Source of the DNA: Nocardia acidivorans NBRC 108247
Lineage (GTDB): Bacteria > Actinomycetota > Actinomycetes > Mycobacteriales > Mycobacteriaceae
DNA length: 64,000 bases
NCBI RefSeq assembly: GCF_001625085.1
Contig: NZ_BDAW01000033.1
Coordinates: forward strand, 1 to 64,000
Reading direction: 5' to 3'
Shown: piece after piece, positions 1 through 8,145 of the stretch
Layout: every line of letters starts with the position of its first letter
Numbering within the stretch: position 1 is the first letter of the stretch
Position numbers and translations under genes: made by a program
The notes under the pieces: model-generated
The model's input: the letters and a program-made list of their open reading frames with translations, nothing else
Told to the model about the DNA's origin: nothing
Databases searched by the model: none

Positions 1-81
1 GGATGCGCCCAGGAGACCATCCACCGCCGTGAGCAGCGCTGTCGCGCTACTCACGAGCGTGGTGGTTTCCCCTGAATCCAT
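1..81 (-). CDS. 5' end of an unidentified gene, cut by the window edge
   Basis: An ATG at 79-81 on the minus strand opens a frame that stays open for 27 codons to the window edge. The visible start reads MDSGETTTLVSSATALLTAV and then continues. The residues look like an amphipathic helix, but too little is visible to name a family. It is placed downstream of the thioredoxin gene in the same orientation. The AT-rich stretch with repeated inverted elements at 89-157 would be its promoter region. A regulator or small metabolic enzyme are both possible, and no function is claimed. Confidence 0.45.
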   Translation of the reverse strand, partial: MDSGETTTLVSSATALLTAVDGLLGAS

Positions 82-88
82 AGCTTTA

Positions 89-138
89 TTCTACCGTGAT
101 AGAACAGTCCACGGAAGACGAATTCTATTGTGATATAA
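89..138. promoter_or_regulatory. Tandem inverted-repeat elements, candidate operator
   Basis: Two 16-bp elements occur 34 bp apart: TTCTACCGTGATAGAA at 89-104 and TTCTATTGTGATATAA at 123-138. The first is an inverted repeat (TTCTA/TAGAA). The second keeps most of the same positions with weaker symmetry. They lie in an AT-rich gap just upstream of the minus-strand gene that starts at 81, where a repressor could block its promoter. The binding protein is unknown. Confidence 0.4.
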
Positions 139-140
139 AG

Positions 141-157
141 CTATTCAGAAGGAATAG
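141..157. repeat. Short inverted repeat between trxA and the next gene
   Basis: CTATTC and GAATAG form a perfect 6-bp inverted repeat with a 5-nt spacer, 25 nt past the stop codon of the thioredoxin gene. It could be a weak terminator or a third regulatory element next to those at 89-138. The stem is AT-rich and has no T-run, so the terminator reading is not strong. Confidence 0.3.
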
Positions 158-181
158 CCTTTCATTGGAATGGGTTTTCGG

Positions 182-517
182 CTACTTGCTGCTTGCCGTC
201 AAGGTCTCGTCGAGTTCGGCGAGAAGTCTGGCCTTGGATCGGACGCCGATCATGGTTCGGATGGGTTCACCGTTGCGGAAGAGGATCAGCGTCGGTGCCG
301 ACATGATTTGGTAATCGCGTGCGGTGCTGGGGTTTTCGTCGGTGTTCAGTTTGCGGATGGTGATGAGGCCGTCTCGTTCGGCGGCGATGGCATCCAGGAT
401 GGGGGCGATCATTCGGCAGGGCGGGCACCATTCTGCCCAGAAATCCACCAGAACTGCGCCTTCGCGGTTCAGGACCTCCTGCTCGAAGGTTTCGTCGGTC
501 AGAGCGGTGACATTCAC
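182..517 (-). CDS. trxA: Thioredoxin
   Basis: A 111-residue thioredoxin, the usual length for the family. The active-site motif is WCPPC (C31, C34) after the hydrophobic strand VLVDFWAEW, and the cis-proline loop is SAPTLILF. The usual glycine is replaced by proline inside the CxxC (CPPC), a variant seen in some actinobacterial thioredoxins and likely to shift the redox potential. Its start overlaps the stop of the upstream MerR-peroxiredoxin gene by 4 nt (ATGA), so the two are probably translationally coupled. Context suggests it is the electron donor that regenerates the peroxiredoxin domain of its neighbour. Cytoplasmic; no signal peptide. Confidence 0.9.
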   Translation of the reverse strand: MNVTALTDETFEQEVLNREGAVLVDFWAEWCPPCRMIAPILDAIAAERDGLITIRKLNTDENPSTARDYQIMSAPTLILFRNGEPIRTMIGVRSKARLLAELDETLTASSK

Positions 518-1458
518 AGCGGGTTCTCCTTCAGCCAGGAAAGTACTTGCTCGGCATGGTGATTCGGAGGAAAGACAGGGTAGAAGACGTGCTCGATCGC
601 GCCGTCGCGGATGATCAGGGTCAGGCGTCTGTACAGGCGGGTGCCGTCGGCTTCGAATGTCGGTAGCGACAGCGCATCGGCCAGGCGTAGCGACGGGTCG
701 GACAGCATGGTGAAGGGCAGATGCAGTCGGGCGACGACCTCGCGTTGATAGTCGGAATCCTGGCTCGAGAGACCGAATACGCGATCGACGCCCGCGGCGA
801 TCAGATCAGCGTGATGGTCGCGAAAACCACACGCCTGCACCGTGCATCCGCGAGCGCCGGGAATGGTGTCCCACCCGGCGGGCAGGTCGGTGTCGGGACG
901 ACCGGTCATCGGAAAGAGGTAGACGACCGTTCGCCGATCACCCGATGCGGCGAGATCGATTCTCGCGCCGTCGGTATCGGGCATCGCGAACTCGAGCATC
1001 CGCATACCGGGCAGATGTGCGGCCGCCCCGTCATCCTCGGGCTCGACCAGATCATTCGGCAGCGCCAAGAGATTTGGCGCGGAAGGTGCTGCCGGGACCG
1101 CCGTATTGCGTTGGGCGGCATCGCGCAGCCGACGAACGAGCTCGTCCCGGCGCGCCGTCAGCGTCTCGATCTGGCCGGTCAAATCGTGTATAGCCCTGCG
1201 GTATTCGGCCAGTGAGGCGGGGCAGTCGTCCACATGCTCGCTGCCCGACGACAGGCATTCCAGGAATGGCCGCGTCTCCTCCACCGCGATCCCGAGGCGA
1301 TTCAGCGCTCGGATCTCGCGGACCAGGCGCACGGTGTCCTCGTCGTATTCGCGATAACCATTGGGGTGGCGCGCGGGCGTGACCAGCCCCAGCGCCTCAT
1401 ACCGCCGAATCGCCTTCGGGCTCACCTCGGCCAGTTGGGCGAGTTGACCAATCCTCAT
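514..1458 (-). CDS. MerR-family regulator fused to a PrxQ/BCP-type peroxiredoxin
   Basis: A 314-residue fusion. Residues 1-110 are a MerR DNA-binding domain: a winged helix with RRYEALGLVTPARHPNGYR, then a dimerisation coiled coil. After a proline/alanine-rich linker (about 115-150), residues 150-314 form a thioredoxin-fold AhpC/TSA domain with the motif ARGCTVQACGFRD. C205 and C210 have the spacing of peroxidatic and resolving cysteines of PrxQ/BCP enzymes. MerR proteins typically bind within a long promoter spacer and twist it on activation. Here the sensor is plausibly the peroxiredoxin domain, reporting peroxide or disulfide stress. The gene overlaps trxA by 4 nt, which supports a redox circuit. 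Fusions of this kind exist in actinobacteria; ligand and targets are not shown by sequence. Confidence 0.85.
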   Translation of the reverse strand: MRIGQLAQLAEVSPKAIRRYEALGLVTPARHPNGYREYDEDTVRLVREIRALNRLGIAVEETRPFLECLSSGSEHVDDCPASLAEYRRAIHDLTGQIETLTARRDELVRRLRDAAQRNTAVPAAPSAPNLLALPNDLVEPEDDGAAAHLPGMRMLEFAMPDTDGARIDLAASGDRRTVVYLFPMTGRPDTDLPAGWDTIPGARGCTVQACGFRDHHADLIAAGVDRVFGLSSQDSDYQREVVARLHLPFTMLSDPSLRLADALSLPTFEADGTRLYRRLTLIIRDGAIEHVFYPVFPPNHHAEQVLSWLKENPL

Positions 1459-1603
1459 CGATCGAATGTAAACGCTGCCCCCGGGGGCAAGGTCAAGCCG
1501 ATCTGCGCGGTGAATCCGCGCGATCAGAGCTGATTGTCCAGGAACAGCGGTTGAAGAGGTCGGTGTTCAACCGCGTCCCGGCGGCGGCCCACAGATGGGC
1601 GTT

Positions 1604-1936
1604 CTACTGGTCCTGGGACAGGCGATAGACGACTTCGGAACCGTTCTGGCAGGCGTAGCCCTCACCGGTCTTCACCTGGTAGCCCGATTCGGTGGTCTCG
1701 GCACCGCACCCGTCGAGGTTGCGCCACATATCGCGATTGGATTCGGCGTCGGTCTGCCAGGTCAGCGGATCGTTGGCGGCCAGTATGACGCCGAAGGAGA
1801 TATCGCGGCTCGAAGTGCAGTCGAAGCCGCCGGGAAAGTAGGAGGCGTAGGTGGCCGCGGGGGCCACCATATTGGCGGAGTCGCATGCCATTCGGGAGGT
1901 CATCTGACCACCGTTCGCGTGACCGACGAAATGCAC
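1604..1936 (-). pseudogene. Remnant of a PHB-depolymerase/feruloyl-esterase-like enzyme
   Basis: An open frame of about 110 codons matches only the C-terminal two thirds of a polyhydroxybutyrate-depolymerase-like secreted esterase. The recognisable part begins at the nucleophile elbow, where GHANGG replaces the expected GHSNGG, so the catalytic serine is alanine. It continues through a VAPAA-type stretch and a C-terminal Cys-containing segment. There is no N-terminal half or signal peptide, and the region before the start carries a different gene remnant on the other strand. Loss of the serine plus truncation argues for a decayed gene. It could still be transcribed, but catalysis is unlikely. 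Confidence 0.6.
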
Positions 1937-1956
1937 GCGGTGGGGAGCGACGGAGC

Positions 1957-2133
1957 GATTTGGAAAGTGAAATGCTCACGTGCGCAATCGAAGCGGGCGA
2001 TATCGCACCCAATCTCGACCCGGACGCGACTCTCGATGCACTCTTCGGCCCGATCCTCTACCGTGCCCTGATGGGTTCCGGCATCCCCCGAGGGCTACTG
2101 GACACCCTGTACGAAGAGCTGCTCAACCCGTAA
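1957..2133 (+). pseudogene. Remnant of a TetR regulator, C-terminal end only
   Basis: The last 55-60 codons of a plus-strand frame read like the C-terminal ligand-binding domain of a TetR regulator: the segment around GDIAPNLDPDATLDALFGP, then LYRALM and a final helix ending LYEELLNP. Only this end remains. The DNA-binding half is absent, and the upstream sequence runs into the esterase remnant on the opposite strand. Two gene fossils therefore abut here, marking an old deletion or recombination junction. Confidence 0.55.
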
Positions 2134-2134
2134 G

Positions 2135-3145
2135 TCAGCGCACGCCGTCGGCCAGTGCGTTGCGCTCGACGCTGAAATAGGTTCGGTCGGCGGGCAATTG
2201 CCAGTCCGGACCGACGAAGTAGCTCTTGGCGGTCTCATCGCCGAATCCGAGATAGCGCAGCCACGCCACCGCCGTACCGGCCGAGAGGTAGTTGTCGATT
2301 CCATCGACCACCGAGAAATGGCTCACCCCACGGGCATTCGCGATCCACGCGGGCGCGTTGCAGGTCAGGTTGTACTGCCACCAGCGCACCCAGGCGAAGT
2401 CCGGCACCACGAAATCGTTGTAGCCGGTGAGGAACAGCGTCGGCACATTGATCAGCGCGCCCACCGCCAGCGGACCGGGCTGAATGGCCAGCACACCCGC
2501 CACGTGCAGTTCGGGATCGATGGCCCGCGCCACCGGCGGCAGCAGTGCGGCGATCTGCAGCGAAGCCTGCCCACCACCGGAGTGCCCGGCAAAGAGGGTG
2601 TGCGACAGATCGATTCGCCGATACAGCGGTGAGGCCGGATCGCGATCGGCCAGCATGGCCGCCGCCAACGCCGCGCCGGGCACATACGCCAGTGAGTTGA
2701 ACCATTCATAGGCGATCACCACGACGAAACCATTACCGGCCCACTGCCGCGCCAGCCGGTCGTACTGGCCCGGATTGGATTCGAAGCCGCCGGTCAGCAC
2801 GATCAGCGGCGCACGGCCGAGGTCGGCGATATCGGCCGGGTAATAGGTGTTCACGCCCGCCGGGGACTCCAGTCCATTGGGGAACGCCCGCGTGCAGGTC
2901 AGATCGTCGCGATTGCCGAACAGGTGCACGGCGATGTGCTGGAACATGCCGTACACCGAGTCCTGGCAGGGGTTGGTGCGCACCGTGGTCGCGACCGGAT
3001 GCGGTCCTTCGCCGCCGAAGACGGTCTGTGCGGTGGCGGTGGGCGCGGGTGCATCCGCCGCGGCCACCGCCGTCCAGGATCCGGCGAGCAGGGTCGCCGC
3101 CGCCAGTACCGTCGTGACCGCACGCGGCGGTGCCATAACCCTCAT
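2135..3145 (-). CDS. Secreted alpha/beta hydrolase
   Basis: 336 residues from an ATG at 3145 preceded by GAAGGAC; a longer open frame upstream has no good ribosome site. Residues 1-32 form a signal peptide (hydrophobic TTVLAAATLLAGSWTAVAAA). The mature part has an alpha/beta-hydrolase fold with nucleophile elbow GHSGGG, a preceding strand PLIVLTGGF that fits the oxyanion loop, and a late LTGYNDFVVPD that fits the acid residue. The late GVSHFSVVDG segment fits the catalytic histidine. Several cysteines suggest disulfides outside the cell. It resembles secreted lipase/cutinase-like or PET-hydrolase-like esterases of actinobacteria. The substrate is unknown. It stands alone on the minus strand. 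Confidence 0.75.
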   Translation of the reverse strand: MRVMAPPRAVTTVLAAATLLAGSWTAVAAADAPAPTATAQTVFGGEGPHPVATTVRTNPCQDSVYGMFQHIAVHLFGNRDDLTCTRAFPNGLESPAGVNTYYPADIADLGRAPLIVLTGGFESNPGQYDRLARQWAGNGFVVVIAYEWFNSLAYVPGAALAAAMLADRDPASPLYRRIDLSHTLFAGHSGGGQASLQIAALLPPVARAIDPELHVAGVLAIQPGPLAVGALINVPTLFLTGYNDFVVPDFAWVRWWQYNLTCNAPAWIANARGVSHFSVVDGIDNYLSAGTAVAWLRYLGFGDETAKSYFVGPDWQLPADRTYFSVERNALADGVR

Positions 3146-3722
3146 CGTCGAGGTCCTTCTCCGTCTCAGCCAGGCAGAGTGAAACCGTCTGGTCTCAGAG
3201 GAGAGTAACGAAAAGTGGCCTACGACACAATGGCTTGTCGGGCGTATCGATGGGTGGTGCGAGTCCGTTCGCTGACGCGCTGCATCAGAAGTGGTTGTGG
3301 CACAGGGGTTCTCCTCGTTGGAATGGGCTCGGCCCCACGATGCCGGAGCGAATGCCCGGATTGCCTCAGACGGATTGACTGGCGGCGAGAGCCAACGTCC
3401 CGGCGGTCGCGACCGGGTGCGCGGCGCGGATTGTGCGCGCCCCCTTTGAATTCCGCGCGCCGAAAACGGTGAAAGTGAATGACGGGCCAATTTTGCTTTT
3501 CAGTGGCCTGGCACACAGTGAAAGATGCACGAACATCCCGTTAACCATTTGTTTGCGAGTCTGTGTATTGCGAAGTGCGCGAAACGGTGGTGTTCTTGGT
3601 TCGCGCCCGTTTCGGCGCCATTCCCGGCAGCGTCGCCGCCGCTCTCTCAAACTGCTCGTCAGCCCGGCCGTCGTTTCGGCGCACCGCTACACACTGATGA
3701 AGGTTCGAAAGGAATTCAGGCC
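3146..3722. other. 577-bp intergenic region between divergent secreted-protein genes
   Basis: It separates the hydrolase (minus) from the repeat protein (plus) and presumably holds both promoters. The stretch 3440-3560 is less GC-rich than the flanks. Short open frames across it have no recognisable residues or ribosome sites. An AAAGGAA at 3708-3714 serves the downstream ATG at 3723. I see no RNA structure or repeat that stands out. Confidence 0.5.
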
Positions 3723-4127
3723 ATGAACGGACATATCGTCACCCGGGTTGCCGCCGTATGCACCGGCGCCGCACTGACATTCATCGCGCCTGCCCTGGCT
3801 ACCGCCGCACCGGCGGGAGACGGCTCCTCGTCTCCCGCCGGTGCGGGCAATACCGGCGCTCAGTCCCTGTTACCGCAGCTCGGCACAGGTTCCGCCGCCG
3901 TCGGCACCGGGAGTGCGACGGGCGCGGGCGTGCTGGGCGCGCTCGGCACCGGCAGTTCGGCCGCGGGATCGCTGGCCGGACTCGTCCCCGGACCGGGCTC
4001 CATTCTCGGCCTGCTCGGCACCGGCAGCGGCGCGGCCAGCGGGTCGGCGCAGGCGGGCGGCACGCTCGCCCAGGCACTCGGATCGGGCAGCGCCGCCGCG
4101 GGCGCCGGCTCCTCCGGTGCGAACTAG
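3723..4127 (+). CDS. Small secreted Gly/Ser/Ala-rich repeat protein
   Basis: 134 residues from the ATG at 3723, chosen because AAAGGAA lies just upstream and the product then begins with a clear signal peptide (MNGHIVTRVAAVCTGAALTF, ending near ATAAPAG). The mature part has essentially no charge and is built from repeats of L-G-T-G-S or G-S-G-S separated by short Ala/Leu-rich segments: copies near residues 57, 64, 78, 98 and 118. No cysteines follow cleavage. It resembles low-complexity cell-envelope or secreted proteins of mycolate bacteria, but I recognise no family. It precedes the glycolipid operon by about 100 bp in the same orientation, so a surface role is possible but unproven. Confidence 0.6.
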   Translation: MNGHIVTRVAAVCTGAALTFIAPALATAAPAGDGSSSPAGAGNTGAQSLLPQLGTGSAAVGTGSATGAGVLGALGTGSSAAGSLAGLVPGPGSILGLLGTGSGAASGSAQAGGTLAQALGSGSAAAGAGSSGAN

Positions 4128-4228
4128 CCAATAGCTTCCAATTCGCTCGAGGTGAACGGAAGGGTTGCGAAATTTTACGAAATACGTACGCCCCGACCGT
4201 CGAGCATTAATTCGATGAGGACATCGAT

Positions 4229-5824
4229 ATGGAATATACGCACCTATCCGAATTCGCACTGCGCCCGGGAACATTGACGCTCTGGCGGCCCGAGCTCGCC
4301 CCGGACCACGACTGGACCGCCGACCCACGACCCTTCACCAGCGTTCATATCCGGCATTGCCTGGCCACCGACCCGGACGATCCCCGCCCCGGCCGCGGGC
4401 GCTGGATCGGCACCATCTTCGAAATGGATTCGCCCTTCCAGGCCGAGCATTGGCGCGAAACCGTGCGCCGCTGGCACGCCCGGCACGAAGGGCTGCGCAC
4501 CACCCTCGATACCGCGAGCGAATCGGAACCGCGCCGGATGAGCTGCGCGCCGGAGGCGGTCGAGGTGGCCGACGAGCCGGTGCCGGGCATCACCGACGCC
4601 GGGGCGATCAGCGAATACCTGTGCGACACCCTGGAACAGCGGCTCTCCGCACTGGTGTGGCCACACTGCCTGCTCGCCACGGTCGAGCACGGGACCGCGG
4701 ATTTCACGGTGCTGATCGCCGCCGACCACTCCGTCCTGGACGCCTACTCGCAGGCAATCGTGATTCTCGAGCTGCGCACCCTCTACCGCTCGATTGTCAA
4801 CGGCGAACCGGTGCGCGAGTCCGAGACCTTCGGCAGCGCAGCGGATTTCGCCGTCTGGGAACGCAATGCCGCGGCCGCGCTCATCCCCGGCTGCGAGGCG
4901 GTGCGACTGTGGCAGAACTTCCTGGACGGCTCCGGCGGCATGCTTCCGCGCTTCGAGCCCGCCATCACCAAGGGCAGCGGGACGTCGTCGGCGCTACCGC
5001 AGACCAGCGTCTCGCGAAAACTGCTGCCGCTCGATGAACTCGAACACATCGAGACCATGGTCACCGCGCGCGGGCATCGGCTCTCGGTGGCGGTCTTCAC
5101 CGCATTGGCCATCGCCTACCGGCGGGCGTACGGCTACATCTCCATGCGGGCGATCATGCCGATCGCCACCCGCCCGGATCTGCGCTGGCTCGAATCCATG
5201 GGCTGGTTCGTGAATGTCGTGCCCATCGACATCACCCTGGACCCGGATCTGAATCTGGACAACGCATTGGAGTCCACCCGCAAGACGCTGCGCCGCTCCC
5301 GGGTCGCCAATGACGCCACCTGGACTCGAGCGCTGGAACTGCTGAACTGCACCGATCATCCGCGCTTCGGCATCTCCTTCCTGGATATCCGGGTGCTGCC
5401 CGATTACGAACTGGTGGAATCCCTGCGCGGGCACACCCTGCGCGCCGAGTCGTACTCCGGTGACGAGGTGTTCTTCTGGATCGTCCGGGCGGCCGACGGG
5501 CTGCGGTTGTCCACCCGCTTTCCGGCCGCCTTCCCGGAGTATGAGATGGACCGCTTCCTCACCGAATTCACCCGCGCCATGCGGGAATTCGCCGCCGCGG
5601 ACGCGATTGTCGGTGAGCCTGACGCCTTGGTGGTCACCGCGCCCGGCGTCTCGGCGGAGGGCTTCTCGGTCGCCAGCGGCCAGGTAGCGGTCGCCCTCAC
5701 CGGTTCGGCGCGGGAGACCGGTGCCACGGTCACCGCGACGGACGAACCGGAATGTGCGGTTGTTCCCGCCGAGACCGCGAACAGCGCGGCCTTGCACCGG
5801 GTTCCGGTCGCGGCGCAGGGCTGA
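4229..5824 (+). CDS. PapA/condensation-domain-like HxxxD acyltransferase
   Basis: 531 residues with the fold signature of condensation-type acyltransferases (PapA, NRPS C domains). The catalytic motif is D-H-S-V-L-D (H167, D171), keeping the second histidine and aspartate of HHxxxDG while the first histidine is Asp. N-terminal FEMDSPFQAEHW and the later AIAYRRAYGYISMRAIMPIATRP segment fit this family. The last 70 residues are an Ala/Val/Thr-rich tail not typical of the fold. RBS GAGGAC precedes the ATG. It begins an operon with a glycosyltransferase (3-nt gap), a DrrAB-type exporter and a second HxxxD protein. As in mycobacterial PapA enzymes, it probably transfers an acyl chain to a sugar or alcohol. 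Donor and acceptor are unknown. Confidence 0.8.
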   Translation: MEYTHLSEFALRPGTLTLWRPELAPDHDWTADPRPFTSVHIRHCLATDPDDPRPGRGRWIGTIFEMDSPFQAEHWRETVRRWHARHEGLRTTLDTASESEPRRMSCAPEAVEVADEPVPGITDAGAISEYLCDTLEQRLSALVWPHCLLATVEHGTADFTVLIAADHSVLDAYSQAIVILELRTLYRSIVNGEPVRESETFGSAADFAVWERNAAAALIPGCEAVRLWQNFLDGSGGMLPRFEPAITKGSGTSSALPQTSVSRKLLPLDELEHIETMVTARGHRLSVAVFTALAIAYRRAYGYISMRAIMPIATRPDLRWLESMGWFVNVVPIDITLDPDLNLDNALESTRKTLRRSRVANDATWTRALELLNCTDHPRFGISFLDIRVLPDYELVESLRGHTLRAESYSGDEVFFWIVRAADGLRLSTRFPAAFPEYEMDRFLTEFTRAMREFAAADAIVGEPDALVVTAPGVSAEGFSVASGQVAVALTGSARETGATVTATDEPECAVVPAETANSAALHRVPVAAQG

Positions 5825-5827
5825 GCC

Positions 5828-7189
5828 ATGAAGGTGCTGCTGGCCTTCGCGGGCAGTCGGGGTGATGCGCAGCCCGGGGCGCTGCTGGGCCGGGAGCTGG
5901 CCGCTCGCGGGCATCGGGTGACGGTGGCGGTATCACCGAATCTCGTGGAATTCGCTGCCGGATATGGTGTTTCGGCGGTGCCCTGCGGGGTGGACACCGG
6001 TGAGCTGCTGCGGGCGCAGCAGCTCGACCGCCGATTCGCGAGCTGGAATCCGGTGCAGCGCATGCGCGCCCTGGTGGATCTGCAACGTCGCGGATTCGCC
6101 GAGGCGGCCCGGGATCTGCGCGCTCTGGCCGGGGACGCGGAGGTGCTCGTCACCGGTATGGCCTGCGAAGAGCTGGCCGCCGAGATCGCCCGCTCCCGGG
6201 GAATTCCCCTGGCGGCCATGCACTTCTTCCCGATTCGGCCGAATCGATCGGTGCCGGTGGTACCCGCCCCGTGGGGGCGACGGGTGCCGGACGCGATGAA
6301 CCGGCTGGGCTGGCGGACGCTCACCAAGGTGCGGGCCTGGTCGCTGGCCCGGGAGATCGCGGCACTCGAGGGGGAACTCCGGGACGACAGCCGCGCCGAT
6401 AGCGGCGCGGAGTTCCCGGCCCGCACGGCGATCCAGGCGTACGACATCGAGTTGTTCCCGGGTCTGGCGGAGGAATTGGCCGGTGCGCCGGTGACCGGAT
6501 TCCCGGTTGTTCCCGGTGCGGACGCGGATGATCGGACGTCGCACATTCCGGCCGATGCCGTCCCGCGCCTGCTGGCGGAGTGGCTGCGGGCCGGGGACGC
6601 GCCCGTCTACGCGGGATTCGGGTCCATGCCCGTGGCCGATCCGGTCGCGGTGGAGCGCCTGGTGCGCGAGGTGTGCCGCAGTCAAGGCCGGCGAGTGCTG
6701 TTGACCGGCAGTATGTTTCCCGCCGAGATCAGCCCGCGGGCGGCGGTGCTGCCGCAGGTCGATCATCGGGCCGTGCTGCCGCGCTGCGCGGTGGCCATCC
6801 ACCACGGCGGGGCCGGAACCACCGCCGCGGCGTTGCGGGCCGGGGTGCCCTCGGTGATCTGCTCGGTACAGGCCGATCAACCGTTCTGGGGACGCCAGCT
6901 GGAAACCCTCGGCCTCGGTGCGACCCTCCCGTTCGCACAGCTGACGGCGGATCGCCTGGAGCGGGCGCTGATTCGCGCCACCGAGCCCACCGTCATGCTG
7001 CGGGCCTCGGCTTACGGTCTGCGCTTCCACGACGACGGCGTCGCGCGGGCCGCCGACGTCATCGAATCCCTGCCGAGCACGGCGGAGCGGGATTCGGCTA
7101 CACCACAAGCGAATTCAGTATCGCCCGAGACCGCTCCGGCAGCGCAGCCGAGCGATGTGGCGACCCTCAGGATCGGAGGTACTCGATGA
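5828..7189 (+). CDS. GT1-family glycosyltransferase (glycolipid/macrolide type)
   Basis: 453 residues with the GT-B architecture. The N-terminal motif KVLLAFAGSRGDAQPG with LGRELAARGHRV is typical of sterol/glycopeptidolipid/macrolide glycosyltransferases. The C-terminal nucleotide-sugar site has the HHGGAGTT motif, followed by GVPSVICSVQADQPFWGRQL. Related mycobacterial enzymes (Rv1524/Rv1526c and the GPL Gtf enzymes) glycosylate lipid or peptide cores. The gene starts 3 nt after the acyltransferase and overlaps the ABC ATPase by 4 nt, so it is co-translated with both. The last 40 residues are a disordered Ser/Thr/Ala/Pro tail. Predicted product is a glycosylated lipid intermediate; sugar donor not determinable. 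Confidence 0.85.
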   Translation: MKVLLAFAGSRGDAQPGALLGRELAARGHRVTVAVSPNLVEFAAGYGVSAVPCGVDTGELLRAQQLDRRFASWNPVQRMRALVDLQRRGFAEAARDLRALAGDAEVLVTGMACEELAAEIARSRGIPLAAMHFFPIRPNRSVPVVPAPWGRRVPDAMNRLGWRTLTKVRAWSLAREIAALEGELRDDSRADSGAEFPARTAIQAYDIELFPGLAEELAGAPVTGFPVVPGADADDRTSHIPADAVPRLLAEWLRAGDAPVYAGFGSMPVADPVAVERLVREVCRSQGRRVLLTGSMFPAEISPRAAVLPQVDHRAVLPRCAVAIHHGGAGTTAAALRAGVPSVICSVQADQPFWGRQLETLGLGATLPFAQLTADRLERALIRATEPTVMLRASAYGLRFHDDGVARAADVIESLPSTAERDSATPQANSVSPETAPAAQPSDVATLRIGGTR

Positions 7190-8145
7190 GTACCGAGCTG
7201 GCTATCGAAACGCAGTCGCTGGGAAAGACTTTCGGAGCACTCACCGCCGTCGACACGGTGGACCTGCGGGTCACCGCGGGTACGGTCTTCGGACTGCTCG
7301 GCCCGAACGGCGCGGGCAAGACCACCATCGTGCGCATGCTCGCCACCCTGTTGCGCCCGGACTCCGGTCGCGCCACCGTCTTCGGGCACGATGTGGTGCG
7401 CGAGGCGATCGCCGTCCGCTCCATGATCGGACTCACCGGTCAGTACGCCGCGGTGGACGAGAACCTCACCGCGGTGGAGAATCTGCGCCTGTTCGGCCAA
7501 CTGCTCGGCCTCACCCGAAGAGCCGCCGCCCGGCGGGCGGACGAACTCCTCGAACAGTTCGAGCTGACCACCGCCGCGCGCCGCCGAGTCGGCTCCTTCT
7601 CCGGCGGTATGCGCCGCCGCCTGGACCTGGCGGCGACGCTGATCACGCTGCCGCCCTTGATCTTCCTGGACGAGCCCACCACCGGCCTGGACCCGCACAC
7701 CCGCGAGCGCATGTGGTCGGTGGTGCGCGAACTGGTCGATCGCGGCGCGACCATCCTGCTCACCACCCAGTACCTGGAAGAGGCCGACGCGCTGGCGGAC
7801 CGCATCGCGGTCATCGATCACGGCAGCGTGGTCGCGGAAGGCACCGCGGTGGAACTGAAGTCGTCCCTCGGCGAGGAGATGCTCCGTATCGACCTCGTCG
7901 AGGCGGCCCAGCGCCCCCTCGCGGACGCGGCGGTTGAGCGCATTGTCGGGAGCACTCCGCTGCACGGGGATACGCCCACCACCCTCACGGTGCCGCTGCG
8001 CGATATGGACAGCGCCGCCGATGTCATCACCGCATGCCGCGCCAGCGGAATTCGCCTGCGCGGCTTCGCGGTCGACCGCCCCGACCTGAACTCGGTCTTC
8101 CTGGCCCTGACCCGGCATTCCGCGGACCGAAAGGTATCGGCATGA
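7186..8145 (+). CDS. ABC transporter ATP-binding protein, DrrA type
   Basis: 319 residues from the ATG at 7186, which overlaps the glycosyltransferase stop (ATGA) and has GGAGG at 7174-7178. Walker A is GPNGAGKTT (residues 39-47), the signature is SFSGGMRRRLDLA, and Walker B is LIFLDEPTTGLDP. The C-terminal 90 residues are the usual extension of daunorubicin-resistance-type ATPases. The neighbouring permease completes a two-gene exporter. In mycobacteria DrrABC moves phthiocerol lipids across the membrane. Here the flanking acyl- and glycosyltransferases suggest export of a glycolipid, though drug efflux is the general alternative for this family. Confidence 0.92.
   Translation: MSTELAIETQSLGKTFGALTAVDTVDLRVTAGTVFGLLGPNGAGKTTIVRMLATLLRPDSGRATVFGHDVVREAIAVRSMIGLTGQYAAVDENLTAVENLRLFGQLLGLTRRAAARRADELLEQFELTTAARRRVGSFSGGMRRRLDLAATLITLPPLIFLDEPTTGLDPHTRERMWSVVRELVDRGATILLTTQYLEEADALADRIAVIDHGSVVAEGTAVELKSSLGEEMLRIDLVEAAQRPLADAAVERIVGSTPLHGDTPTTLTVPLRDMDSAADVITACRASGIRLRGFAVDRPDLNSVFLALTRHSADRKVSA

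Noticed and set aside
3146-3722. Several small open frames between the secreted hydrolase and the repeat protein.
   Set aside because: None has a ribosome site or recognisable residues, and the upstream extension of the hydrolase frame in this gap is Arg/Ser/Pro-rich with no signal peptide.
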